A stretch of DNA of 54,224 bases from a virus, in IMG/VR virus record IMGVR_UViG_3300032050_006033, positions 1 to 54,224 of that record. One strand, given 5' to 3'. Below the pieces are notes generated by a model. That model was not told where the DNA came from. It made no database searches and saw nothing but the letters and a program-made list of their open reading frames with translations. Below, piece by piece: positions 1-8,485 of this stretch. The position numbers and the translations under genes were made by a program. How positions within the stretch are numbered: position 1 is the first letter of the stretch; every line of letters begins with the position of its first letter.

Positions 1-31
1 AAGGTAACTGTGATATTCTTTTATCTGCCAT
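1..31 (-). CDS. Start of a tail/fibre-type protein (partial, runs off the window)
   Basis: Only the first ten codons are present, reading MADKRISQLP from an ATG whose complement is at 29-31. The opening resembles that of the next gene upstream (GKTIGELP at its N terminus), which suggests another fibre protein using the same short N-terminal tag. It follows the 68-685 gene on the same strand across a 36-base A/T-rich gap. The rest lies outside the window, so function cannot be judged. Confidence 0.6.
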   Translation of the reverse strand, partial: MADKRISQLP

Positions 32-67
32 GTTCTTTATTATATAAATATTAATTATAATTAAAAA

Positions 68-685
68 TTACTCCCCAATCCTAACCACCTCAAAATACGG
101 CTGGTTAAAAAATGTATTATCAAATACTGGGTACCCTTGATTACCTACACCACCACTAGCACCACCATGTAAACAAACGATCCCGATCCATTCGTTACCT
201 AATGATGTATATATTTTTGAACCGGATTTTGTTGACTCACCATTCCCGGTTGTACCAATGAAACCTTGATCTAAGTATTCAATCTTTGTACCTAGATCCC
301 CACTACTTGATGTTGTTGAGGTTATCAAGGCCAACCTCAAAAAGTCAGTTCCGTCAGTCATATCGTAACTAGAGTACCTAGCTTTAATTAAATATCTACC
401 GGGTAATATTAGTTCTATTTTACTGCTGGTTGGATTAAAAACCGACGGAGAAGTGTTAATTACGGTATTATTATACGGGACTAAAAACTCAACACCATTG
501 GTCGTATTAGACAAACCAGAAGAACCATTAATGTTTATTTTACAATATGGGAACTGTAAATATTCGGTTATTGATGAAAATGGAGTGTGATAAGTTGTTC
601 CGGTTAATTCGATGGGGAATAGGGTATCCTCAGTTATATTAGTGAGTACTGGTAATTCACCGATTGTTTTTCCTGTTAGTGACAT
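68..685 (-). CDS. Tail fibre/receptor-binding protein with C1q-like jelly-roll
   Basis: A 205-residue protein. Residues 1-40 form a short conserved-looking tag (GKTIGELPVLTNITEDTLFPIE, shortened: GKTIGELP then DTLFPIE), as in other fibre proteins here. Residues about 50-205 look like a C1q/TNF-type beta-sandwich: a central PGRYLIKARYS strand and a terminal PYFEVVRIGE strand. Such domains often form trimeric tips of phage fibres and bind glycans or proteins. It lies in the minus-strand fibre cluster 12 bases after the 698-1927 gene. The domain call is by eye from strand pattern; a generic tail protein is the alternative. Confidence 0.6.
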   Translation of the reverse strand: MSLTGKTIGELPVLTNITEDTLFPIELTGTTYHTPFSSITEYLQFPYCKININGSSGLSNTTNGVEFLVPYNNTVINTSPSVFNPTSSKIELILPGRYLIKARYSSYDMTDGTDFLRLALITSTTSSSGDLGTKIEYLDQGFIGTTGNGESTKSGSKIYTSLGNEWIGIVCLHGGASGGVGNQGYPVFDNTFFNQPYFEVVRIGE

Positions 686-697
686 AATCTTATTTAT

Positions 698-1927
698 TTA
701 TATTGGGTTATTATATTTTAAGTAATTGTTTAAACCCACATTTAGATACGTATCACTGCCAACTATAATTGGATCGATAATATAATATGTGGATGTTGGG
801 GTTACAGTTGGGGTTGGTGTTATAGTATTTGTTGGTGTTACGGTAGGTGTTACAGTTGGTGTTACAGTTGGTGTTATAGTATTTGTTGGTGTTACGGTAG
901 GTGTATTTGTTGGTGTTACGGTAGGTGTATTTGTTGGTGTTACAGTTGGTGTTATAGTATTTGTTGGTGTTACAGTTGGTGTTACAGTTGGTGTTATGGT
1001 ATTTGTTGGTGTTACAGTTGGTGTATTTGTTGGTGTTACAGTTGGTGTTACAGTTGGTGTTACAGTTGGTGTATTTGTTGGCGTTACAGTTGGTGTATTT
1101 GTTGGCGTTACAGTTGGTGTTACGGTAGGTGTATTTGTTGGTGTAGGTGATATTGGAAATATTTCCTCAATTTGCCAATTTAAATTTGACGGGTCCGTAG
1201 TCACATCTGTAAATTGATCCACACGAGTTAAATTAGAGTAATCCTCACCCAGGTTAATTACTGTAGAACCAAAATTACTACCCTGTGATATGGTAACACC
1301 GGTAGTTATTGTTATTGGTAAACCACTAAATACACCTAAATTGTGTGTAAAATTTAATGTGGTATCGATAATTACGGGTTTATTAGAAAATAGATTATAC
1401 GTTATGTTTACCGACCCGGGTAATACCGTAACCACCAATGTCAATTCCGTTGGTGTTTCGGGGTTTATAAAACAAAATTGAGTTGTTGTCGTTGTTATCA
1501 CCGGGTTAGACGGTACACAACAAGGAAATTCCGAAACATAACATGAGTCGTACATCAAATCGTCAGAGATAAAACTATCCTGAACTGTTATATATAATTT
1601 TTCCCTGATTGGTAATATTAAATTACCCTCATTTGTTTTTAATAAAAATTGTCCTTCATACCTACCAACACGATTTGTGTCTTTATTTGTGAACTGGTAA
1701 TACACATAATATTCTGGACTAGCGTTTGGGTCTAACATTATTTTATTTACAAACCCAGCTGGTCTAGTTACTAACTTTGGTATCCCATTTTCAGTATCAA
1801 TCATAGAGAAGAAAATGGACGATTCCTCAATAAGATCCATCATCTTATTGTAATCACTACGACCATCCTTCACTACTTGTAATTTTAAAACCGGTAGTGT
1901 GGCATTTTTTTTAATGAAAAACTCCAT
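698..1927 (-). CDS. BppU-like baseplate/fibre protein with long Pro/Thr repeat stalk
   Basis: A 409-residue protein. Residues 1-120 ([15 protein letters not shown]..., [24 protein letters not shown]) resemble the Ig-like N-terminal domain of phage baseplate upper proteins (BppU family). Residues about 125-260 look beta-rich, with a CVPSNP-type junction. Residues about 262-380 are a nearly pure repeat of PTxTPT units ([11 protein letters not shown] and variants), an extended mucin-like stalk. The last ~25 residues are ordinary sequence. The upstream neighbours are three glycosyltransferases, so the Thr-rich stalk is a plausible glycosylation substrate (inference). The repeat DNA is a potential length-variable tract. 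Confidence 0.65.
   Translation of the reverse strand: MEFFIKKNATLPVLKLQVVKDGRSDYNKMMDLIEESSIFFSMIDTENGIPKLVTRPAGFVNKIMLDPNASPEYYVYYQFTNKDTNRVGRYEGQFLLKTNEGNLILPIREKLYITVQDSFISDDLMYDSCYVSEFPCCVPSNPVITTTTTQFCFINPETPTELTLVVTVLPGSVNITYNLFSNKPVIIDTTLNFTHNLGVFSGLPITITTGVTISQGSNFGSTVINLGEDYSNLTRVDQFTDVTTDPSNLNWQIEEIFPISPTPTNTPTVTPTVTPTNTPTVTPTNTPTVTPTVTPTVTPTNTPTVTPTNTITPTVTPTVTPTNTITPTVTPTNTPTVTPTNTPTVTPTNTITPTVTPTVTPTVTPTNTITPTPTVTPTSTYYIIDPIIVGSDTYLNVGLNNYLKYNNPI
789..1145 (-). repeat. Tandem repeat encoding the Pro/Thr stalk
   Basis: About 350 bases built almost only from six-base modules of the type GGTGTT, with GTTACAGTTGGT, GTATTTGTTGGT, GTTACGGTAGGT and GTTATAGTATTT variants in changing order (plus-strand reading). 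On the minus strand they encode [14 protein letters not shown] and TNTITPT units. The in-frame six-base period means gain or loss of units would change stalk length without frameshift. Confidence 0.9.
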
Positions 1928-1954
1928 TTAATGTTTTTAATATAAATATATTAA

Positions 1955-3631
1955 TTAACATTCTTTTCTTAAATTTCCATCATAAAAATCAAATCGATTG
2001 TGTTCTGTTGGTGTTAACAACAACAATCCAGGTTTAATATTTCCCTTAATTGTTTCTTGATAGCAATTAGACATTAATGTCTGTTCGTAAGGATGTTTAA
2101 ATTTTGTTTTTAAGTAACACTTATAATTACCCACTTTTGACATTAGAATAGGCCAATTTGATAGGTATATCTCCCCAGATACATATGGAATACCACCATA
2201 CGATTTTATGTGTTTAAATTCTAAATCAGGTGAGTTTGGGTCCAGTCCAATTAAAGGCAGTGATCTGTTGTTAGGCCAATGACTTTCTCTAAAATGTTGT
2301 GGTACATTATACCAAGACCATTGTTTATCGTGACTCCCAAAAAATTCGGTAAAGTTTAATTTTAAAAAATCAAACCCCTCTTTTTTTAGAATTAATAATG
2401 ATTTTTTAAATAAGTTTTTAACTTTTCTGTTAAACCCGTTTTTACATGTTTGATCAACACCATTATAAAAAAACATATCATCCTCAAAGAAATAGTAAAA
2501 GGATAGATCTTCTTGGTCATTAAAATGTTCAGATATAAACTGTCTACCACCAGTAATTCCGATGTTATCTTTTTTTATATGTTCAAAACCATACATTTCA
2601 CATAACCTAACATATTCATCCGTAGTCGTTAGATCGGTCGAGTTATTAAGTAGAAATTTTTTAGTACTAAAAATAAAATCAGAGTCATACTCCAGTATGG
2701 ACTCAATCAAGGTTTCGAATTGTTTTGGTGAATTAAAAGTGATGACATATAAACCCACAGAACCATTATCATTAGAATAGTCATTTGGTTCTTTTTTGTT
2801 CTTTGTTTTTAAAACTAAATTATTGTTTTTAACATCTTCAAAAAATTTATATAATAAACCATTACCCTCAATCTCGTAATAGTTTATCACATCCGGGTTA
2901 TGGTATAACAATATAGTAAATAAACTTTCCTCAGTACCCATGAACCCCTCACTCAATGTTTGAGTTAAAATATTATAATATAATGTATTTAGTTCTGTTA
3001 TCAACTCCTTATCCCCACCAAAAAATCCACCTCTAGCCACAATATTAGGGTTATCATTTGTCATCTCACACATTTTACTAAATGTAAATCCGTGTATTTC
3101 CGAGTTAGTTTCATATGGGAAACATATAAAATTAAATTTACTTAATTCACTATCTATTTTAGATAAAACTAAATCCTTTGTAAAATAACCTAAATGAATG
3201 GTATTTGTTATACCAGCGTCAATCCAAAATAATTTATCTGAATCAAATCTGTCTAAAATTTTTGCGTCATGTAATAAAAACATTTTAGACATTACTAATG
3301 GATTATACATCTCCAACTTAGCTTGTGTCGAATCAGATAACCATCCGACTTGATTATACCAATCGGGGTTGTTTCTAATCGTTTGGATTTTATCATAGTA
3401 TTCATTGTTTTTAAACCAAGTAAGGTCTCTTAAAACAAATTGGGTGTTTTCCCTGGATCTATGTTTGAAAACAAACTCCATTAAATTTTCATCACCAAAA
3501 ATTATAAGATTACAATCAATGGTTAATAATTCCGTGAATTTTTCTAAATAATAATCAAATGACCTGGACCATCCTTCAGACATATCACCACGACCAATAT
3601 CCCACAATCCAGTAACTAAAGTTGTTTTCAT
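1955..3631 (-). CDS. Two-domain glycosyltransferase: HtrL/YibB-type plus GT2-like
   Basis: A 558-residue protein. Residues 1-270 match the HtrL/YibB (WlaTC) glycosyltransferase pattern: opening TLVTGLWDIGRG, LFWIDAG with Asp138, then a GGFFGG turn near residue 200. Residues about 290-558 form a second GT-A-like domain (GLYVITFNSPKQFETLIESI) with an acidic FFEDDMFFY motif that could bind metal and nucleotide sugar. Its ATG overlaps the stop of the 3631-4476 gene (TAATG), so the two are translationally coupled. It lies directly upstream of the Pro/Thr-repeat protein gene. Donor and acceptor are unknown. Confidence 0.75.
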   Translation of the reverse strand: MKTTLVTGLWDIGRGDMSEGWSRSFDYYLEKFTELLTIDCNLIIFGDENLMEFVFKHRSRENTQFVLRDLTWFKNNEYYDKIQTIRNNPDWYNQVGWLSDSTQAKLEMYNPLVMSKMFLLHDAKILDRFDSDKLFWIDAGITNTIHLGYFTKDLVLSKIDSELSKFNFICFPYETNSEIHGFTFSKMCEMTNDNPNIVARGGFFGGDKELITELNTLYYNILTQTLSEGFMGTEESLFTILLYHNPDVINYYEIEGNGLLYKFFEDVKNNNLVLKTKNKKEPNDYSNDNGSVGLYVITFNSPKQFETLIESILEYDSDFIFSTKKFLLNNSTDLTTTDEYVRLCEMYGFEHIKKDNIGITGGRQFISEHFNDQEDLSFYYFFEDDMFFYNGVDQTCKNGFNRKVKNLFKKSLLILKKEGFDFLKLNFTEFFGSHDKQWSWYNVPQHFRESHWPNNRSLPLIGLDPNSPDLEFKHIKSYGGIPYVSGEIYLSNWPILMSKVGNYKCYLKTKFKHPYEQTLMSNCYQETIKGNIKPGLLLLTPTEHNRFDFYDGNLRKEC

Positions 3632-4476
3632 TAATCAAATATATTGTAAAAATATTTTATACTATCGTCAGTGTGTTCAGGTCTTCTATACCAGTCATCA
3701 AAAGAAATTAAATTAATACCGTTATTATTGTTATAAAATAAACAAGATAGTATTTGTTCTTCCATATATAACTCCTTCTCACTATTGAGTAACTCAACCA
3801 GTAAGTTCTCAAATTGATCCCTAAAGTTTGAAAATAATTCAGGTTTCCCACCAAAAAATCCACCTATAACATGGTGATCCCTTTGGTAATCTATATAATA
3901 CTTGGTTGGTAAGGTTTGTGACCAGAAAAATCTACCGGTATTATTCTTCCCAACCAAAATAAATTTTTCATCTGACATATCATTAAGTTTATTTAAAAAT
4001 CCACTATTAAATGATGTGAATGAGTAATACCTATCATAACCAGTACCGTAAGCTAAATTTTCGGGGAATAACCCACTATGTGATAGTCCAGCGTCAAACC
4101 AATATATTCTATCATATTGGTTTTTATTCTCTAACATATCGTACCAAAAAAATTTATTATACTGAACTTCAAAACATCGGTCAATAGTCTTCATAAGTTC
4201 TAAATCTTTTAAAGATCTAATCTGATTAAAATATTTAGTGTCATGTAAATCAAAAACAATAAACTCAAGTTTTTCTGGTGAAACACCCCAGTTATTATAA
4301 AAATGATTTTTTAAATCATTCAACTCTTCTTGCGGTACAAAACAAATAAATTTATTAGCTTCTAAGTTTAAAATATTTTTTAATGAAGATCTGTAGTGAT
4401 AATGTCTCGACGGTCTACCACCAAATTCAGTTCCCCATAAATTTGAGTATATTGACGTGTAAATTAATGTTTTCAT
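3631..4476 (-). CDS. HtrL/YibB-type glycosyltransferase
   Basis: A 281-residue single-domain relative of the first half of its downstream neighbour. Shared landmarks are YWFDAG (Asp128 by alignment with Asp138 there) and IGGFFGGKPEL near residues 207-217. The DAG motif is the expected catalytic or metal-binding site of this family. It sits between the GT60-like gene (5-base gap) and the HtrL+GT2 gene (1-base overlap), forming a three-gene glycosyltransferase unit. Family knowledge links HtrL/WlaTC enzymes to surface glycan synthesis; a role on phage protein is inference. Confidence 0.72.
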   Translation of the reverse strand: MKTLIYTSIYSNLWGTEFGGRPSRHYHYRSSLKNILNLEANKFICFVPQEELNDLKNHFYNNWGVSPEKLEFIVFDLHDTKYFNQIRSLKDLELMKTIDRCFEVQYNKFFWYDMLENKNQYDRIYWFDAGLSHSGLFPENLAYGTGYDRYYSFTSFNSGFLNKLNDMSDEKFILVGKNNTGRFFWSQTLPTKYYIDYQRDHHVIGGFFGGKPELFSNFRDQFENLLVELLNSEKELYMEEQILSCLFYNNNNGINLISFDDWYRRPEHTDDSIKYFYNIFD

Positions 4477-4481
4477 ATTTA

Positions 4482-5729
4482 TTATAAATTTCCTGTTATA
4501 CGATCACACCAACCTTTTGATTTTGAGTATGGCCAAACAACCCAATAAGCCGGTTTTTCTTTAGTGTTAAATTGTCTCCATATTTTACAATATCCGTCTG
4601 GATCAGTCATCATCATTTTTATCTCATCTGTACTAGCGTCTTGTCTATAGATTGTTTCATCTGTTTTATCGTGAAAAGCAACCACCCAATATTCGTAATC
4701 GTTTTCCGGTACCTGTAAAAAGGATACATCAATACAGTGTTTAAAAATTGATGAAAAACTCTCAACCCAATCCTCTTCGGTTTCAAAGTCGTATGGATTT
4801 GGTGGGTATTTCTTATCTATGGTGTATTTTTGTACAGCTCTTTTAGAGAATAAAACACCGGAATATTTTTCATAATCCTTAATTGTTCTTTCGGTACCAA
4901 AACCATATTTACCAAGGTCACCGTTATATACTTCACCATCCACACCTAATACCTCCCTGTTTTTTTTGTGTGAAGATTCATTTTTTAAGTACCAAACTTT
5001 ATCATCGTCCCATTGTTTTGTTCTACCTTTTCTGGTGTATTCGTGCCAAATAACAGTTTTATGGGGATGAAACAAATCATAACCGTGTGTATAAGCTCTA
5101 ACAGCTATAGAAATTTCCTCACCATGAAAGTAATATTCCGGGTCGTGTTGTACCTCAACACTAAATTGACCAAGAGTAAAACAAAAATGAGCTGAGTAAA
5201 ATCTAGATGTTATCGGTTCGGTTAAATCTTTCCACCCAGGAATTGTCTCCGGTAAAAAGAAAACACAACCCTCTGGGGTGAACCGATCAAAAACCATCCT
5301 CCAAGGGTCAACAACCCGACCATCTGGATCGTTTTCTGGATCGAAAGATGATACATATCCGGTTAATAGGGGTTTTTTATATCCCTTATCCTGTAGATCA
5401 GATAACATATCTATTAATGTTTGATCCCAGTCTTGATCAAATCTCATGTGTGAATCAATCTGTAGTGTATATTCCTCACCACCGTACAGTTGTTGTACTT
5501 GATTACGAGCCCAACAAACACCTTTAGATTCCTCGTGTGGAATATTTAGAACTCTAAATCTTTTATCTTCTTCATAAGATGAAAGATCATCAAATTTATC
5601 TTCTGGGTGGTATTGACGAGCGATACCAAATACTAAATTTTTAGGATGTTTTGATTTACTAATAGCGTCTTCTATTGTCGGGACTAATTGTGGATCCCTA
5701 TATGAAGCGATTTGAATGAATATCTTCAT
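4482..5729 (-). CDS. GT60-like polypeptide GlcNAc-transferase
   Basis: A 415-residue protein resembling the GlcNAc family (Pfam Glcnac; CAZy GT60). It opens with IFIQIASYRDPQLVPTIEDA and carries the characteristic QIDSHMRF with the D92-S93-H94 metal motif, preceded by GVCWARN. Another family-like block is YYFHGEEISIAVRAYTHGYD. Known GT60 enzymes add GlcNAc to protein: to hydroxyproline on Dictyostelium Skp1 and to threonine in trypanosomal mucins. In this unit it is followed by two HtrL-type genes and then a protein with a long Thr/Pro repeat, a mucin-like candidate acceptor. Family membership looks solid by motif; the acceptor is inferred. Confidence 0.8.
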   Translation of the reverse strand: MKIFIQIASYRDPQLVPTIEDAISKSKHPKNLVFGIARQYHPEDKFDDLSSYEEDKRFRVLNIPHEESKGVCWARNQVQQLYGGEEYTLQIDSHMRFDQDWDQTLIDMLSDLQDKGYKKPLLTGYVSSFDPENDPDGRVVDPWRMVFDRFTPEGCVFFLPETIPGWKDLTEPITSRFYSAHFCFTLGQFSVEVQHDPEYYFHGEEISIAVRAYTHGYDLFHPHKTVIWHEYTRKGRTKQWDDDKVWYLKNESSHKKNREVLGVDGEVYNGDLGKYGFGTERTIKDYEKYSGVLFSKRAVQKYTIDKKYPPNPYDFETEEDWVESFSSIFKHCIDVSFLQVPENDYEYWVVAFHDKTDETIYRQDASTDEIKMMMTDPDGYCKIWRQFNTKEKPAYWVVWPYSKSKGWCDRITGNL

Positions 5730-5771
5730 GATTTTTTATTTAAAATATATCATGAAACAAAAAAAAATAAA

Positions 5772-5951
5772 CTATACTTTAGTTTTTAACATTAGTATAA
5801 AATTATCCCAAATATCCTTTTCGTCTTGATTTAAATCGTCGTATTTAACTAAGGTTTGTGATTCAGGTAAAAAATCATTACCATACTGTAGTATTGATCT
5901 AACATCAGGACTATTTGTTAATTGAACCACTATTTGTTGTAAATCTTTCAT
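5772..5951 (-). CDS. Small acidic hypothetical protein (59 aa)
   Basis: A 59-residue reading frame from an ATG (complement at 5949-5951) to a TAG (5772-5774) fills the gap between the GT60-like gene and the pectin-lyase-like fibre gene. The product begins MKDLQQIVVQLTNSPDVRS, is acidic in its second half (KYDDLNQDEKDIWDN) and ends FILMLKTKV; it is probably helical. Same strand and compact spacing support a real gene. No family recognised. Confidence 0.6.
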   Translation of the reverse strand: MKDLQQIVVQLTNSPDVRSILQYGNDFLPESQTLVKYDDLNQDEKDIWDNFILMLKTKV

Positions 5952-5963
5952 TGTGTAATATTA

Positions 5964-7430
5964 TTAAACTTTTATATTTCCATAACTATCTATAAGGCCC
6001 AAACTTCCCTGTGATATGTTGGTATTCACTGGTGGGGTCGCTGATGTTTTAAATGACAAATTAACAAAAGCTACCGTTATTGGTAGACTTGACGTTAAAC
6101 ACTCAGCCGAGTTCCAAACGTCTAATGAACCACCCATTATTTTTATATTATTATTCCCACTTACAGTACAAGCGTATCCGGATCCACCAGACAATAATGA
6201 GGTTGATTGTAAATTTTTAACCACCAATGACGCGGTACCTAAAGCACTTAACCCACAACTATAGTTGGTGGCTGAACTAGATGTTAAATTTTCTAATTTG
6301 GAATTCACACCATTAGTTGGTACTGAAACATTAACACCAAGAAATGTGTATGAATACCCCAACATATTCGTACCCAAATACACGTTCTCCAAATCCATAC
6401 CGATACCACCACTTGAATAACCCTTACAGTCTTGAGCTATTGAGTTGAGGATGGCCATTCCATCACTTGCTGTACTATAACCAACACAAGACTGTATTCT
6501 ATTTACGTTAGCGGCATATATTCCAGCGTTTCCGAGGGAGTACCCGACTGAATTTGTTATTGACCCAGCAAATGACGGCATCAACATACCAATACCAAAA
6601 CCTAAACCGTTTGATCTACCAATACAATCGTAAACCTCGGAAGTAATCGAGTTACAATATATCGCAGTTTCAAGTGTAGCTATAACATTTAATGAATATA
6701 GTTTGCCACTATTAACAACCCCCCTAGTGTAGGATTCAACTAAAGACCCTCTAACCGTACCGTTATTATTTATTCCGGTTGTCGCTGGTGATATGAAATA
6801 AACACCCACAGTTTCAATTACGGTATTAGTATTTTGAACATATAGACAAAGTGATGTTGTATCATTAACGTATGACACATTACTTCTAACAATATTACCA
6901 TTATATATTTTACAATTAACCGTAAGATTATTATCAGTTAAACAATGGTCTGTGGAGTTTCTGTCTAGAGTGTATGTGTACCCATTCATATTTAAATCAA
7001 CACCATCCTTTAAAATTACGGTAACAGGTGAAGATTCAGTAACGTTAGCAAACATTTGTATCACATCACCGGATGAAGCAGCGTTTATAGCTGATTGTAA
7101 CGTTGAATAGTATGTGTATTCACCTAAACTATCGGATATACCAAATATTCCATAACTTGTCGAAGTACCACCAGTTGTAAACCCTGTGATTGAATTTGTA
7201 CCACCGGTACTATTAATTAATGTTAACGTTCCTGTGGTGTTGTTATACGTACCACCGGTAACAAAAGAACCTGAATTACCAGAAAATATTGGAATTAAAT
7301 TCTCTAAAGTTGTTTTATATGAGGATCCACCACTATATTGTATGGTGTCCCCAGTGTTAACAATATGAATTAAAGTATCCTTATCAACGTAAGGAGCTAA
7401 GGTTCTATCTGTAAGTCTTTGTTGTGGCAT
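5964..7430 (-). CDS. Tail spike/fibre protein with pectin-lyase-like beta-helix
   Basis: A 488-residue protein. Residues 1-40 (RLTDRTLAPYVDKDTLIHIV) form an attachment tag like those of neighbouring fibres. Residues about 60-90 contain the GGTYNNTTGTLTLINSTGG hairpin seen in other fibre genes of this window. From residue about 105 (YSTLQSAINAASSGDVIQMF) a right-handed parallel beta-helix begins: DGVDLNMNGYT, then repeated short strands with G/N turns to residue about 450. This fold is typical of phage tailspikes that bind or cleave polysaccharide. I cannot identify catalytic residues, so enzymatic activity is not claimed. Confidence 0.7.
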   Translation of the reverse strand: MPQQRLTDRTLAPYVDKDTLIHIVNTGDTIQYSGGSSYKTTLENLIPIFSGNSGSFVTGGTYNNTTGTLTLINSTGGTNSITGFTTGGTSTSYGIFGISDSLGEYTYYSTLQSAINAASSGDVIQMFANVTESSPVTVILKDGVDLNMNGYTYTLDRNSTDHCLTDNNLTVNCKIYNGNIVRSNVSYVNDTTSLCLYVQNTNTVIETVGVYFISPATTGINNNGTVRGSLVESYTRGVVNSGKLYSLNVIATLETAIYCNSITSEVYDCIGRSNGLGFGIGMLMPSFAGSITNSVGYSLGNAGIYAANVNRIQSCVGYSTASDGMAILNSIAQDCKGYSSGGIGMDLENVYLGTNMLGYSYTFLGVNVSVPTNGVNSKLENLTSSSATNYSCGLSALGTASLVVKNLQSTSLLSGGSGYACTVSGNNNIKIMGGSLDVWNSAECLTSSLPITVAFVNLSFKTSATPPVNTNISQGSLGLIDSYGNIKV

Positions 7431-7442
7431 ACCAATAAATAT

Positions 7443-7739
7443 CTATCCCTCAAAAATATACTCAACCCCATCCTCGAATAAAAAGAAAATACCGTCCTCA
7501 AACATTTTATTTTCCACCGGACAAGTTAACAATTCAAATCTCTCACACCCATTCGAATCTATTATTTTTAATAAAAATGATTCAACAACATCTAATGGCG
7601 GTGGTACATAAAAAATATATGCTGGGGGTATTGTCTCACCACTAGATACCAAATAACAATATGTGTTTGTTATATCACAAACTTGTATTTCGTAAGGTGA
7701 CGTACCCGTTGTTCCAGAAATTATTACTTGATGTGCCAT
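7443..7739 (-). CDS. Small beta-rich virion-associated hypothetical protein
   Basis: A 98-residue protein. It starts VIISGTTGTSPYEIQVCD, has a Pro-rich centre (YVPPPLDV) and a DSNGCERFELLTC segment with paired cysteines, and ends in acidic FEDGIFFLFEDGVEYIFEG, a duplicated FEDG motif. It lies between the LamG-like and beta-helix fibre genes with 1- and 12-base gaps, so it is probably a small accessory fibre protein. No family recognised. Confidence 0.55.
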   Translation of the reverse strand: MAHQVIISGTTGTSPYEIQVCDITNTYCYLVSSGETIPPAYIFYVPPPLDVVESFLLKIIDSNGCERFELLTCPVENKMFEDGIFFLFEDGVEYIFEG

Positions 7740-7740
7740 T

Positions 7741-8484
7741 TTAATTATGATTAAATCTACCTTTTAAAGTATTATAGTTTTGTCTTATTTCGTCTAAACT
7801 TAAACATTTATTATATATTGAAGCTGTAGCTATTTTTCCGTTAAATCTAGTACTACCAGCACTAGAACCCCTACCAATATCTGGTTCATTTGGTCCAGAT
7901 GGTCTACCTGAAACTCTACCTTGATTTGTTAGTTGTCTTACTAAATTACCATTGATATATATCGATAAAGTACTGGCTGTTAAACTAGGCTCCAATTGAC
8001 ATGTAGCCACCACATAATTAAATTCATTTGGAAAATTAGATGCAGTGAATTGATTATATGTCACACCAAATTGTGCCGTACCATCTGTTAGTGCAAAATT
8101 AATACTATTACCAAATGGGTATAACCAAGTTCTATTAATTGACGCTCCGGTACCAGGTAAAAATAACACACTACCTTGAGATAAACTTCTATCATGACTA
8201 AACCAACTAGCGTAAGTTATGTTTGGGGGTATGTTAACCATTGGGGTTCCGAAACCAGTCGACGATAGATAGTTTACTCCATTTAAAAAAAAATAACTAA
8301 TATCATTCATTGACTGAATTGTCACCCCACTTTGAATTGTTAATCTTCTAAAGTTTGACCCATTTTCACGTTTTACAAGTGAATAAGCTTCGGTACCTAT
8401 ATTATTGTACGATTTAGAATTTTGTGCGTCTATATGAAACACCAAACCATCCGTAACTATATTTGGGAAAAAATGATAACTCAT
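7741..8484 (-). CDS. LamG/concanavalin-like fibre protein
   Basis: A 247-residue protein made of one concanavalin-A-like (Laminin_G_3) jelly roll. Landmarks are DGLVFHIDAQNSKSY at residues 12-26, TLSIYINGNLVRQL near 170-185, and the typical end FNGKIATASIYNKCLSLDEI followed by QNYNTLKGRF. Such domains in phage tail proteins bind glycans. It begins 1 base after the 8486-10393 gene, suggesting co-expression. The fold is clear from motifs; the ligand is unknown. Confidence 0.75.
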   Translation of the reverse strand: MSYHFFPNIVTDGLVFHIDAQNSKSYNNIGTEAYSLVKRENGSNFRRLTIQSGVTIQSMNDISYFFLNGVNYLSSTGFGTPMVNIPPNITYASWFSHDRSLSQGSVLFLPGTGASINRTWLYPFGNSINFALTDGTAQFGVTYNQFTASNFPNEFNYVVATCQLEPSLTASTLSIYINGNLVRQLTNQGRVSGRPSGPNEPDIGRGSSAGSTRFNGKIATASIYNKCLSLDEIRQNYNTLKGRFNHN

Positions 8485-8485
8485 C

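Noticed and set aside
789-1145. Possible CRISPR array
   Set aside because: The repeats are contiguous, short and in frame, with no spacers of uniform length and no cas genes.
789-1217. Open frame on the plus strand encoding Val/Gly repeats
   Set aside because: It is the complement of the PT-repeat gene; the low-complexity product (VGVTVGV) is a by-product of the repeat.
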